Assembly (NCBI RefSeq): GCF_000496075.1
Contig: NZ_AWXZ01000013.1
Location: 124,001-188,000, forward strand
Direction of reading: 5' to 3'
Origin: Lutibaculum baratangense AMV1
GTDB taxonomy: Bacteria; Pseudomonadota; Alphaproteobacteria; Rhizobiales; Tepidamorphaceae
Length of the DNA: 64,000 nt
The notes beneath the pieces were generated by a model. That model was given only the letters and a program-made list of their open reading frames with translations. It was not told where the DNA came from and searched no databases. The stretch's first letter is position 1. Every line of letters starts with the position of its first letter. Both the position numbers and the translations under genes were made by a program. This document shows positions 46,158-54,479 of this stretch, in pieces.

Positions 46158-46625
46158 ATGAAGCTCGACATCAGGGGCGAGGAAGAGATCGCCGCCACGC
46201 AGGCTGAGCTCTGGGACGCGCTGAACGATCCGGAGGTGCTGACGAAGTGCATCCCCGGTTGCAGGTCGATGACCGAACTCGACCCCGACCACTACAAGGT
46301 GGAGATGCAGCTCAAGGTCGCCGCCGTCGGCGGCTCGTTCGAGGGCGAGATCGCCCTGAAGGACAAGGAGCCGCCGACGACCTGCCGCATCACCGTGTCG
46401 GGCGCGGGCTCGCTCGGCACCGGCACGGGCGAGGCGCAGTTCACCCTCGTGCCGAAGGACGAGGCGACGACGACGCTGCAATATGCCGGAGAGGGCGAGG
46501 TCGGCGGGCTGGTGGCCGGCGTCGGCCAGCGCATCCTCGGCAGCGTGTCGAAGCACCTCATCAAGCAGTTCTTCACGGCCCTGCGGAAGCACTTCGCCGA
46601 GAAGACCGAGACGGCGGGGGCCTGA
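46158..46625 (+). CDS. CoxG-like SRPBCC family protein
   Basis: This 155-residue protein begins MKLDIRGEEEIAATQAELWDALNDPEVLTKCIPGCRSM, the signature of carbon monoxide dehydrogenase subunit G/CoxG proteins (START-like fold). GEGEVGGLVAGVGQRILGSVSKHLIKQFF closes it. CoxG-type proteins accompany molybdenum hydroxylases and have been linked to membrane attachment or assembly. An AAGGAGAG ribosome binding site precedes the ATG. Confidence 0.9.
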   Translation: MKLDIRGEEEIAATQAELWDALNDPEVLTKCIPGCRSMTELDPDHYKVEMQLKVAAVGGSFEGEIALKDKEPPTTCRITVSGAGSLGTGTGEAQFTLVPKDEATTTLQYAGEGEVGGLVAGVGQRILGSVSKHLIKQFFTALRKHFAEKTETAGA

Positions 46626-46626
46626 C

Positions 46627-47439
46627 ATGGACGGCGTGGCAGCGGCGCAGGACCGTTTCGTAAAGACCCCGGCCGGCGGCCGCATCCGGTTCGTCACGTC
46701 GGGCGAGGGGGCCGGCGTCCCCGTCGTCTTCCTGAACTCGCTGGCGGCCGACCTGTCGATGTGGGACGGCGTCGTCGCGCGGCTCGGCGATCGACGCACG
46801 TTGCGGCTCGACGCGCGGGGCCACGGCCGCTCGGACGTCGTCGAGGGCACGAGCACGATCGCCGATCTCGGCCGCGACGCGCTGGCAGTGATGGACGCGG
46901 CCGGCATCGAGCGCGCCGTCATCTGCGGCCTGTCGCTCGGGGGACTGACGGCGATGTGGATCGCCGGCCATGCGCCGGAGCGGGTCGCGGGGCTCGTGCT
47001 CGCGAACACGGCGGTGAACTTCCCGCCGGCGCAGATGTGGCACGATCGCGCCGCCGCTGCGCGGGAGCAGGGCTTCGAGCCGCTCGTGCAGCCGACGCTC
47101 GAGCGCTGGCTCACGGAGGAGTTCCGCGCGCGGCATCCGGAGGCCGCGGAGGCGGTCCGCGCGATGATCGCTTCGACGCCCGCCGAGGGCTATGCCGCCG
47201 CGTGCGGCGTGCTCGCGGAGGCCGACACGACGGAGGAGCTGTCGGGCTACGATGGCCCGGTGCTCGTCATGACGGGCGACCGGGACCAGTCGACTCCGGC
47301 CGCGCGCGCCGAGGAGATGAAGGCGCTGAACGAGGGCGCCGAGCTCCTGATTCTCAAGGGCGCCCATCTCTCCTCCGTCGAGGCGGCGGACGCGTTCGCG
47401 GCGCAGCTCATGGGCTTCTGCGAGAGGATCGATGGCTGA
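46627..47439 (+). CDS. 3-oxoadipate enol-lactonase-like alpha/beta hydrolase
   Basis: This 270-residue alpha/beta hydrolase starts 1 nt after the CoxG-like gene. Its triad is Ser103 in CGLSLGGLTAM, Asp in VMTGDRDQSTP and His in LKGAHLSSVE, and LDARGHGRSD precedes the lid. It most resembles PcaD-type enol-lactonases that act after aromatic ring cleavage. In this operon it probably hydrolyses a lactone, ester or amide intermediate. It overlaps ubiX by 8 nt. Confidence 0.85.
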   Translation: MDGVAAAQDRFVKTPAGGRIRFVTSGEGAGVPVVFLNSLAADLSMWDGVVARLGDRRTLRLDARGHGRSDVVEGTSTIADLGRDALAVMDAAGIERAVICGLSLGGLTAMWIAGHAPERVAGLVLANTAVNFPPAQMWHDRAAAAREQGFEPLVQPTLERWLTEEFRARHPEAAEAVRAMIASTPAEGYAAACGVLAEADTTEELSGYDGPVLVMTGDRDQSTPAARAEEMKALNEGAELLILKGAHLSSVEAADAFAAQLMGFCERIDG

Positions 47440-48043
47440 GCCGAAGCGCGTCATCGTCGGCATCACGGGCGCCTCGGGCACGATCCTCGGCGTCAGGCTG
47501 CTCGAGCTTCTACGCCCGATCGACGGCGTCGAGACGCATCTCGTGATGTCGCCGGCGGCCGTCCGCACCCTCGGCATCGAGACGGATTATTCGCTCGACC
47601 AGGTCCGGGCGCTCGCCGACGTGACGCACTCCTTCCGCGACATCGGCGCGAGCGTGGCGTCGGGCTCGTTCAGGAGCGAGGGCATGATCGTCGCGCCCTG
47701 CTCCGTCCGCACGCTGAGCTCGGTCGCCACCTGCATGAGCAACGACCTGATCGCGCGCACCGCCGACGTGTGCCTGAAGGAGCGGCGGCGCCTCGTCCTC
47801 CTGTTCCGCGAGACGCCCCTGCACGCGGGCCACATCGCGGCGATGGACCAGGCGACCCGCAACGGCGCCATCGTGATGCCGGCCGTGATCGGCCTCTACT
47901 ACAAGCCGCAGAGCGTGATGGAGATCGTCGACCATCTCTGCGGCCGCGCGCTCGACCTCCTCGGCATCGACGCGGGCGTCGTGCGCCGCTGGCAGGGAAC
48001 GGGCCAGAACGAGAAGAACGGGGAGGAGCCGGGCGACCTCTGA
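47432..48043 (+). CDS. ubiX: UbiX-family flavin prenyltransferase
   Basis: This 203-residue flavoprotein makes prenylated FMN for UbiD enzymes. VGITGASGTILGVRLLELL is the N-terminal flavin-binding loop, APCSVRTLSSVATCMSNDLI the central block, and LKERRRLVLLFRETPLHAGHIAAM the UbiX signature. It precedes a UbiD-family decarboxylase gene by 30 nt, so it is dedicated to that partner rather than to ubiquinone synthesis. Confidence 0.93.
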   Translation: MAEPKRVIVGITGASGTILGVRLLELLRPIDGVETHLVMSPAAVRTLGIETDYSLDQVRALADVTHSFRDIGASVASGSFRSEGMIVAPCSVRTLSSVATCMSNDLIARTADVCLKERRRLVLLFRETPLHAGHIAAMDQATRNGAIVMPAVIGLYYKPQSVMEIVDHLCGRALDLLGIDAGVVRRWQGTGQNEKNGEEPGDL

Positions 48044-48073
48044 GACCGCCCGGCCGAACCAGGAGAGAATGGC

Positions 48074-49717
48074 ATGAACGACCGCGCCACCACCACCTAC
48101 CGCGACCTGCACGATCACATCGCCGAGCTCGAGCGCCGCGACCTCCTCGTGCGCGTCGACCGCGAGATCGACAAGGACGCGGAGATGCACCCGCTGGTGC
48201 GCTGGCAGTTCGTCGGCGGCCTGAAGGAGGAGGAGCGGAAGGCCTTCCTCTTCACGAACATCCGCGACGGCAAGGGCCGCAAGTACGACATCCCCGTCAT
48301 CGTCGGCGGCCTCGCCGCGAACAAGGCGATCTACGCGACCGGCATGGGCTGCGACGTCTCCGAGATCCAGGCGAAGTGGGACCAGGCGATCGCCCACCCG
48401 ATCCCGCCGCGCGAGGTCGAGGCGGCGCCCTGCCACGAGATCGTCGAGACCGGCGAGATCCTGTCCCGCGAAGGCCACGGCATCGACATCCTGCCGATCC
48501 CCGTCTCGACGCCGGGCTTCGACAGCGCGCCCACGCTGTCCGCGACGAACGTCATCACGAAGGATCCCGAGTCGGGCATCCAGAACATGGGCACCTATCG
48601 CTGCGCGCTGAAGGCGCCCGATCGCCTCGCGGTGCGCATGGCGACCCGCGTCGGCGGCGCCGGCGGCTACCAGCACTACCTCAAGCACCAGGCACGCGGC
48701 GACGGCGAGATGCCGGTGGCGATCGTGCTCGGCTGCCCGCCCTACGTCGCCTTCATGGGGCCGCAGAAGCTGCCGCTCGACCTCGACGAGTTCGACGTCG
48801 CGGGCGGGCTCGCCGGCGCGCCGATCAACGTCGTGAAGGCGAAGACGGTCGACCTGATGGTGCCGGCCGAAGCCGAGATCGTCATCGAGGGCTATATCGA
48901 CACGACGAAGGTCGAGCCCGAGGGGCCGTTCGGCGAGAGCCACGGCCACGTCGCCCTCGAGGAGTACAACATGCCGATGCGCGTGACGGCGGTGACGCGC
49001 CGGCGCGACGCAGTCGTCCCCTCCTATATCAGCCAGGTCGCTCCGTCGGAATCGAGCGTCATCAAGCGCGTCGCCTACGAGCCGCTGTTCCTGCGCCACC
49101 TGCGCGACACGATGTCGATCAAGGGCGTGAAGAAGGTCTCGCTGCACGAGCCGCTGACCGGCCTCCTGCGCGTGACGGTGGTGACGGTCGCCGACGGGAC
49201 GCCGCCGACGGAGATCTGGCGCGCCCTCTACGGCGCAGCCTTCTTCAAGGGCGACTGCGGCAAGATCTGCATCGCGGTCAACGACGACATCGACGTCGAC
49301 AGCCCGGACGCGATCCTCTGGGCGATGGCCTACCGGACGAACCCGATCAAGGACATGCAGACCCTGCCGCACCGCGGGCAGGGCCACGGGCCGAAGCGCG
49401 AGCACAAGGGCGAGGAGGATTCGACGCTGCTCGTCGACGCCACGATGAAGTCGCCCATGCCGCCACTGGCACTCCCGACGCAGGAGTACATGGAGCGCGC
49501 GAAGGGCATCTGGGAGGAGATGGGCCTGCCCCGTCTCGTGCCGCAGTCGCCCTGGCACGGCTACTCGCTCGGCGCCTGGCACCCCTATTGGGACGCCTCC
49601 GCCGCCCGCGCGGCCGCCGGCGACTATCTCGAGAACGGACGGATCAGCCTCGGCCAGCAGCAGCCGGGACTGAAGCCCGAATCCCGGTTCAACCCGGAGA
49701 CGGGCGAACCGGAGTGA
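48074..49717 (+). CDS. UbiD-family prenyl-FMN-dependent decarboxylase
   Basis: This 547-residue UbiD-fold enzyme carries the catalytic acid motif PEGPFGESHGH, whose two glutamates (Glu283 and Glu288) correspond to the E..E pair of the fungal ferulate decarboxylase. VPSYISQVAPSESSVIKRV and PVAIVLGCPPYVAF are also family blocks. It reversibly decarboxylates aromatic, heteroaromatic or unsaturated acids. Because it is longer than ubiquinone UbiD and is embedded in a catabolic operon, a dedicated degradative role is likely. The substrate is unknown. Confidence 0.9.
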   Translation: MNDRATTTYRDLHDHIAELERRDLLVRVDREIDKDAEMHPLVRWQFVGGLKEEERKAFLFTNIRDGKGRKYDIPVIVGGLAANKAIYATGMGCDVSEIQAKWDQAIAHPIPPREVEAAPCHEIVETGEILSREGHGIDILPIPVSTPGFDSAPTLSATNVITKDPESGIQNMGTYRCALKAPDRLAVRMATRVGGAGGYQHYLKHQARGDGEMPVAIVLGCPPYVAFMGPQKLPLDLDEFDVAGGLAGAPINVVKAKTVDLMVPAEAEIVIEGYIDTTKVEPEGPFGESHGHVALEEYNMPMRVTAVTRRRDAVVPSYISQVAPSESSVIKRVAYEPLFLRHLRDTMSIKGVKKVSLHEPLTGLLRVTVVTVADGTPPTEIWRALYGAAFFKGDCGKICIAVNDDIDVDSPDAILWAMAYRTNPIKDMQTLPHRGQGHGPKREHKGEEDSTLLVDATMKSPMPPLALPTQEYMERAKGIWEEMGLPRLVPQSPWHGYSLGAWHPYWDASAARAAAGDYLENGRISLGQQQPGLKPESRFNPETGEPE

Positions 49718-49818
49718 GCCGCCAGCCGCGGCCGGCGAGCGTGCCGGGGCGGCGACGGAGAGGCCGCCTGGCAGGGCGGCGTACGAAGAACAAGCAGAAC
49801 CCAGTGGAGGAACGTCAC

Positions 49819-50796
49819 ATGACCACGAGACGACAGGCTCTCACCTTCGGCGCGGCCGCGCTCGCCGTCGCGCTCGCCGCGCCCGGCGTCGCCACGGCGC
49901 AGGACTATCCGACGAAGCCGATCCAGATGATCGTGCCATTCGGCCAGGGCGGCGCGACCGACCAGGTGGCGCGGCTGATGGCGCCGGTGCTCGAGCAGGA
50001 GCTCGGCAAGCAGGTGATCATCGTGAACCAGCCGGGCGCCGGCGGCGCCGTCGGACTTGCGAACCTCACCCGCGCGCGTCCGGACGGCTATACGATCGCC
50101 ATCGGCTCCGACTCCACCCTCGCGGCGCGGCCGATGATGTCCGACACGGGTTACGACGCGTCGAGCTTCGAGATGATCGCGCGCATCGTCGAGATCCCCT
50201 CGGGCATCGCCGTGCGGGCGGACAGCGAGTACCAGACGCTGAACGACCTCGTCGAGGCGGCGAAGACCGAGCAGCTCACCTATTCCGGTTCCGGCGTCGC
50301 TTCGGGGCCGCATCTCGCCGCGGCGGTGTTCCTCGCGGAAGCCGGAGTCGACGCGACCTTCGTGAACTCGAACTCGAACCAGGAAGGGCTCGTGAAGCTC
50401 CTGTCCGGCGAGGTCGACTTCCTGACGGGTGGCGGCTCGAACTTCCCCGCGCTCTTCGACGAGAGCGGCAACAGCGACATCCGCGTGCTCGGCCTCGCCG
50501 CCGAGGAGCGCTGGCCGTACATGCCTGATGTGCCGACCTTCAAGGAGCAGGGTTACGACTACCTGCGCTCGCAGTGGTTCGGCATGGTCGCGCCGGCGGG
50601 CACGCCCGACGAGGCGGTGCAGAAGCTCGCTTCGGCCGTCGAGACGCTGGTCGAGAGCGAGGAGTTCAAGGCGCGGCTCGAGGAGTTCTACTTCAACCCC
50701 GCGTATCAGGGTCCCGACGAGATGCGGGCGCAGATCGAGGAGGAGGCCCAGAGCATGCGGCCGGTCCTCGAGAAGCTCGACCTCTTGAAGAAGTGA
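49819..50796 (+). CDS. tctC: Tripartite tricarboxylate transporter substrate-binding protein (TctC type)
   Basis: The 325-residue exported Bug-family receptor begins MTTRRQALTFGAAALAVALAAPG, a Tat-like signal. Then come YPTKPIQMIVPFGQGGATDQVARLM, VVNQPGAGG-like IIVNQPGAGGAVG and PYMPDVPTFKEQGYDYLRSQW, all TctC hallmarks. These receptors bind carboxylates. It is first of the TctCBA set and follows the UbiD gene, indicating import of the acid degraded by this operon. Confidence 0.93.
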   Translation: MTTRRQALTFGAAALAVALAAPGVATAQDYPTKPIQMIVPFGQGGATDQVARLMAPVLEQELGKQVIIVNQPGAGGAVGLANLTRARPDGYTIAIGSDSTLAARPMMSDTGYDASSFEMIARIVEIPSGIAVRADSEYQTLNDLVEAAKTEQLTYSGSGVASGPHLAAAVFLAEAGVDATFVNSNSNQEGLVKLLSGEVDFLTGGGSNFPALFDESGNSDIRVLGLAAEERWPYMPDVPTFKEQGYDYLRSQWFGMVAPAGTPDEAVQKLASAVETLVESEEFKARLEEFYFNPAYQGPDEMRAQIEEEAQSMRPVLEKLDLLKK

Positions 50797-50805
50797 CGCG
50801 AGCGG

Positions 50806-50830
50806 GGAGGCGGCGCCCGGCGCCGCTTCC
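50806..50830 (+). promoter_or_regulatory. Intercistronic hairpin between tctC and tctB
   Basis: GGAGGCGGCG pairs with CGCCGCTTCC (10 bp including one G-T pair) around a CCCGG loop, 9 nt after the tctC stop. It probably protects or attenuates the message to favour the binding protein over the membrane subunits. Confidence 0.5.
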
Positions 50831-50872
50831 TCCGCCTGCCGCCTGCGGCGCCGAACCGGGGGAGACTGCCTG

Positions 50873-51313
50873 ATGGGCAAGATGAACGACGAGACTGTGC
50901 CGGGCCTCGCCCTCCTGGTGCTGGCGGCGGCCGTGACGTGGCTGTCGCTCGACATGGGCACCGGGGCGGCAGGGGCGACGCTCAAGCCGAACTTCTTTCC
51001 GCTGATCTGCGCCGCGGGCATCGCCATCTGCGGCCTCGTGCTCTTCGTGCGCGGCGTGATGAAGGGCGAGGGGCGCCTGCCGAGCCTTGTCGACCGGCGC
51101 TTCGCGATCGTGGCGGGCCTCCTCGTCGTCTACTACTGGTGGTTCCAGTCGATCGACTTCCGCGTCGGCGCCTGGGTCTTCGCCCTCGTCACGATGCTGG
51201 CCTTCGGCATCCGCAGCATCAGGCTGCTCGCCGCCTATCCCGTCATCCTCACCGCCGTCCTCTACTTCGGCTTCACGGACGGCTTCGGCGTGGTGCTCCC
51301 GTCATGGAACTGA
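50873..51313 (+). CDS. tctB: Tripartite tricarboxylate transporter small membrane subunit (TctB type)
   Basis: This 146-residue protein has four hydrophobic segments, the DUF1468/TctB pattern (LALLVLAAAVTWLSLD, LKPNFFPLICAAGIAICGLVLF, the pair RRFAIVAGLLVVYYWWFQ and VGAWVFALVTMLAFG). It is the non-conserved small subunit that partners TctA. It overlaps the tctA start by 10 nt. Confidence 0.88.
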   Translation: MGKMNDETVPGLALLVLAAAVTWLSLDMGTGAAGATLKPNFFPLICAAGIAICGLVLFVRGVMKGEGRLPSLVDRRFAIVAGLLVVYYWWFQSIDFRVGAWVFALVTMLAFGIRSIRLLAAYPVILTAVLYFGFTDGFGVVLPSWN

Positions 51314-52824
51314 TCAGCTCGGCCGACTTCGTGGACGCGCTCGCCCTGGTCGCGAATCCCTGGGCGATCTTCTTCGTCTTCGTCGGCGCCGTCATCGGCA
51401 TGATCTTCGGAGCTGCGCCCGGCCTGACGGCGCCCTCCGCGATCGCGCTCTTCCTGCCCGTCACCTATGCGATGGGCCCCACCTCGTCGATGGCGCTGCT
51501 CCTCGGCATCTACTGCTCGGGCTATTTCTCGGGCTCGATTCCGGCGATCCTGATCAACACGCCGGGCACGCCCAGCGCCGCCGCGACCGCGCTCGACGGC
51601 TTCGCGATGGCGCGGGCCGGCGACGGCGACCGGGCGCTGCAGACCGCGATCATCTGCTCCTTCGTGGGTGGTCTGTTCTCGCTCGCCCTTCTCGCGACGA
51701 TCGCGCCGATGCTCGCCAGGGTGGCCTTGAGCTTCACCTCTGTCGAGTATTTCTCCTTCGCGCTGATCGGCCTCGTCTGCGTCGCCGGCATCTCGCAGGG
51801 CTCGATGATCAAGGGGCTGGCCGCGGCGCTGATCGGCGTCCTCGTCTCGACCGTCGGCCTCGATCCCGTCAGCGGCGTCGGCCGCTTCATCTTCGGGGAG
51901 CCGAACCTGATGGGCGGCATCTCGCAGATCAGCGCCCTCATCGGGCTCTTCGCGATCGCCCAGATGCTGCTCCTGTCGAAGACCGGCATCGAGGATGCGG
52001 CCATCCTGCCGACCCAGCGGGTCGTGCCGACCTGGGAGATCCTGCGCGATCTCGGGCGCAACAAGTGGCTCGCCTTCAAGTCGGCGGTGATCGGCAGCAT
52101 GATCGGCGTCCTGCCCGGCACCGGTCCCGCCATCGCCTCCTGGGTCAGCTATTCCGACGCGCTGCGCACGGCGAAGCCGGGCGACCGGTTCGGCAAGGGC
52201 GAGGTGAAGGGCGTCATCGCCTGCGAGGTGTCGAACAACGCCGTCACCGGCGGCGCGCTCGTGCCGCTCCTGACGCTCGGGATCCCGGGCGATCCGGTCA
52301 CCGCGATCCTGATCGGCGCGCTGATGATCCAGGGGGTGCACACCGGCCCATTCCTGATCGCGCAGAACGGATCGCTCTTCGTCTCGATCCTCCTGCTTCT
52401 GTTCATGTCGAATATTTTCATGGTCGTGCTCGGCCTGTCCGGCCGGCGGCTCGCCGCGAAGATGCTGACGATCCCGCCCGGCATCATGGTGCCGACGATC
52501 TGCCTGATGGCGGCGGCGGGCGCGTTCTCGATCGCCAACAACGCCTTCGACCTGCGCCTCGTCCTGATCTTCGGCATCCTCGGCTACCTCCTGATCCGTT
52601 TCGGCTTTCCGACCGCGCCGGCGGTGCTCGGCATCGTGCTGGGGCCGATCCTCGAGCAGAATCTGAGGAACGCGCTGACCGTCAGCCACATGGACGTCAC
52701 GGTTTTCCTGACCCGGCCGGTGAGCGCGGTCAGCCTCGCCGTGACGGCCTTCCTCCTTTACCTCTGGCTCGGGCCCCGCAAGCGGGCGGAGGAACGCGCC
52801 GAGGAACAGGGCGGCACGAGCTGA
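51304..52824 (+). CDS. tctA: Tripartite tricarboxylate transporter large membrane subunit (TctA type)
   Basis: This 506-residue permease has about 12 helices and the TctA signatures GAAPGLTAPSAIALFLPVTY, the INTPGTPSAAATALDGFAMA loop, GVLPGTGPAIASWVSY and VTGGALVPLLTLGIPGDPVTAIL. It uses the ion gradient to import the acid delivered by TctC. It closes the catabolic island, 7 nt from the convergent TIGR02444 gene. Confidence 0.94.
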   Translation: MELISSADFVDALALVANPWAIFFVFVGAVIGMIFGAAPGLTAPSAIALFLPVTYAMGPTSSMALLLGIYCSGYFSGSIPAILINTPGTPSAAATALDGFAMARAGDGDRALQTAIICSFVGGLFSLALLATIAPMLARVALSFTSVEYFSFALIGLVCVAGISQGSMIKGLAAALIGVLVSTVGLDPVSGVGRFIFGEPNLMGGISQISALIGLFAIAQMLLLSKTGIEDAAILPTQRVVPTWEILRDLGRNKWLAFKSAVIGSMIGVLPGTGPAIASWVSYSDALRTAKPGDRFGKGEVKGVIACEVSNNAVTGGALVPLLTLGIPGDPVTAILIGALMIQGVHTGPFLIAQNGSLFVSILLLLFMSNIFMVVLGLSGRRLAAKMLTIPPGIMVPTICLMAAAGAFSIANNAFDLRLVLIFGILGYLLIRFGFPTAPAVLGIVLGPILEQNLRNALTVSHMDVTVFLTRPVSAVSLAVTAFLLYLWLGPRKRAEERAEEQGGTS

Positions 52825-52831
52825 AGCCGGG

Positions 52832-53335
52832 TCAGTCAGGCCGCGCGATCTCCATCAGCCGCGCGGAGAGGCGCCGGTATTCCGGGGCCTCTCCGTCGGC
52901 GCCGATCAGTGACGCATAGGCGCGGAGATTGCGCTTCGCCGCCTCCGCGACGCCGGCGCGGCGGTCGGTCGGCGGCGCGAGGGTCTCGAGGAAGAGCTGC
53001 TGCATCTTCTCGGACCTCAGCTCCACACGCTTGATCTCGTTCCTGAAGCTCTCCTGGCGCTCCGGATCGAGCGGGTAGGGGCGGGGCTTGAGCCGTCGCC
53101 GGATCGCCCGCAGCGGTCGCACGACCTCCTCGCGCCAGGCCGCGACCTCGCTGTCGATCGTCGCGATCCCCTCCCGGGAGAGGCAGTCCCCGTTCGAGGC
53201 GCGGTGCAGGAGGTAGAGCACGACGTTCACGTCCGCGCCGTCGCGGTCCTGCACCGTCAGGCAGTCCGCCTGCACCTCCGGCGCATCGTAGAAGCGCAGC
53301 GAGAAACGCCAGAAGGCGCTGTCGTCTTCGGCCAC
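52832..53335 (-). CDS. TIGR02444 family protein
   Basis: This 167-residue protein begins VAEDDSAFWRFSLRFYDAPEVQADCLTVQDRDGADVNVVLYLL, the TIGR02444 pattern (FWxFSLxxY...VxxxCLxLQD..GxDVNxxLF). The rest is helical (FRNEIKRVELRSEKMQQLFLETL). The family has no known function. The start is GTG with GGAGG 5 nt upstream; no ATG exists nearby. It follows the TauE/SafE gene on the same strand by 17 nt. Confidence 0.82.
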   Translation of the reverse strand: MAEDDSAFWRFSLRFYDAPEVQADCLTVQDRDGADVNVVLYLLHRASNGDCLSREGIATIDSEVAAWREEVVRPLRAIRRRLKPRPYPLDPERQESFRNEIKRVELRSEKMQQLFLETLAPPTDRRAGVAEAAKRNLRAYASLIGADGEAPEYRRLSARLMEIARPD

Positions 53336-53352
53336 GTCTGCCTCCGCTGTCT

Positions 53353-54096
53353 TTACGTTACGATGTCCGAGAGCCCCCGCCACATCAGGAGCCCCGCCGT
53401 CAGGCAGAGTACGAGGAGAACCAGCCGGTCGAACAGGACCGGGTTCATGTGCCTCCCTATCCTGTTGCCGATGTAGAGGCCGACGGCGGAGGTGGGGATC
53501 GCGAACAGGCCGTAGATCAGGTTCGTGCCGCTGAGGAAGCCCGCCCAGCCGAGCAGCGGCACCTGCATGGAGGCGTAGAGCAGGAACATCGCCCCTGTCG
53601 CGAAGATGAACTCGGGCCGTTCGAGCTTCATGGAGTGGAAATAGGTGATGCCGATCGGGGCCGAGATGCCCGTCGCCCCGTGCAGGAGACCCGAGCCGAG
53701 CCCGATCGCGGGTGCGAGGCGCCGGCCGGTGCCGCGCGACATGATGAAGTCCGGGTGCATCGCGCGCAGCACGAGGTAGATCATCACGACGCTCGCGAGC
53801 CCGATCTCGAGAAGCGTGGAGGGGGCGGTCGCGAGGAACACGGTGCCGGCCAGCAGCCCGAGGCTGCCGGTGATCAGGAACGGCGAGAGGAAGGGCAGGG
53901 TGCGTCCGCTCTTCCGGAACTGCCAGCACTGCCATCCGTTCGCCGCGGCCACCGGAAGCGCGACGATGGCCACCGCCTGGGGCAGGCCGATGAACAGGGT
54001 GAGCACGGGGATCGCGATCATCGGCATGCCGAGGCCGATCACGCCCTTGATGATCGAGCCGGCTAGCAGAAGGCCGACGACGAGGGCCAGGATCAT
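53353..54096 (-). CDS. TauE/SafE family sulfite/anion exporter
   Basis: This 247-residue polytopic protein begins MILALVVGLLLAGSIIKGVIGLGMPMIAIPVL. It contains the duplicated GxxxG/GLGSGLLHGATGISAPIGI block typical of TauE/SafE (DUF81) carriers, with about eight membrane helices. Members move sulfite, sulfonates or organic sulfur anions across the inner membrane. I start at the ATG with GGAGG 8 nt upstream. A TTG at 54153 would add 19 polar residues. Confidence 0.87.
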   Translation of the reverse strand: MILALVVGLLLAGSIIKGVIGLGMPMIAIPVLTLFIGLPQAVAIVALPVAAANGWQCWQFRKSGRTLPFLSPFLITGSLGLLAGTVFLATAPSTLLEIGLASVVMIYLVLRAMHPDFIMSRGTGRRLAPAIGLGSGLLHGATGISAPIGITYFHSMKLERPEFIFATGAMFLLYASMQVPLLGWAGFLSGTNLIYGLFAIPTSAVGLYIGNRIGRHMNPVLFDRLVLLVLCLTAGLLMWRGLSDIVT

Positions 54097-54479
54097 CGGC
54101 AGGCCCTCCAGCCGGAAGCCGCTCGGGCGGCCCTTGCGGAAGTTATGTGACAATTCCTGGATCGAGGCAGGTCCACGTCGCGGGCACTCCGTCGCGAGGG
54201 CGAAGAGGAGACTGGGTATGCGGAAGCTGCAGGAGGCAGGAGGCGGGGCCGGGTGTCAATAGAAGATTGTCCCATTCGAGCGGCCTATTGAACCACGATT
54301 GACATAGAAATCCCGTTGACATGCGTCAGGAGCCTCAATACCGTCTTGTGTCAATTCGGAGCCCCGGGACACGGCAGGTCTCTGGCTCCTGGACGGCCAC
54401 CGGCCGCCCTCACCTCGCGCAAATGCGTGGCTGCAGGGCGTCCCGGAAGGAACAGAAACCATCTGGGAGGACGAACGGC
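54097..54479. other. 383-bp intergenic region, gene-free, with repeated TTGACA/TGTCAA elements
   Basis: No credible coding frame is visible here. The stretch is noticeably richer in A+T than its surroundings. It holds TGTCAAT at 54254-54260, ATTGACA at 54298-54304, GTTGACA at 54315-54321 and TGTCAAT at 54349-54355. Two of these can serve as -35 boxes for the downstream ABC transporter operon. The arrangement as inverted pairs also suggests a regulator-binding array. Confidence 0.45.

Noticed and set aside
41387-46625. Annotation of the molybdenum hydroxylase as aerobic CO dehydrogenase (coxMSL plus coxG)
   Set aside because: The large subunit lacks the AYRCSFR loop, and the surrounding genes are for acid uptake and decarboxylation.
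47432-49717. UbiX/UbiD as ubiquinone biosynthesis genes
   Set aside because: They sit inside a catabolic operon with a carboxylate importer, and the UbiD member is longer than ubiquinone UbiD.
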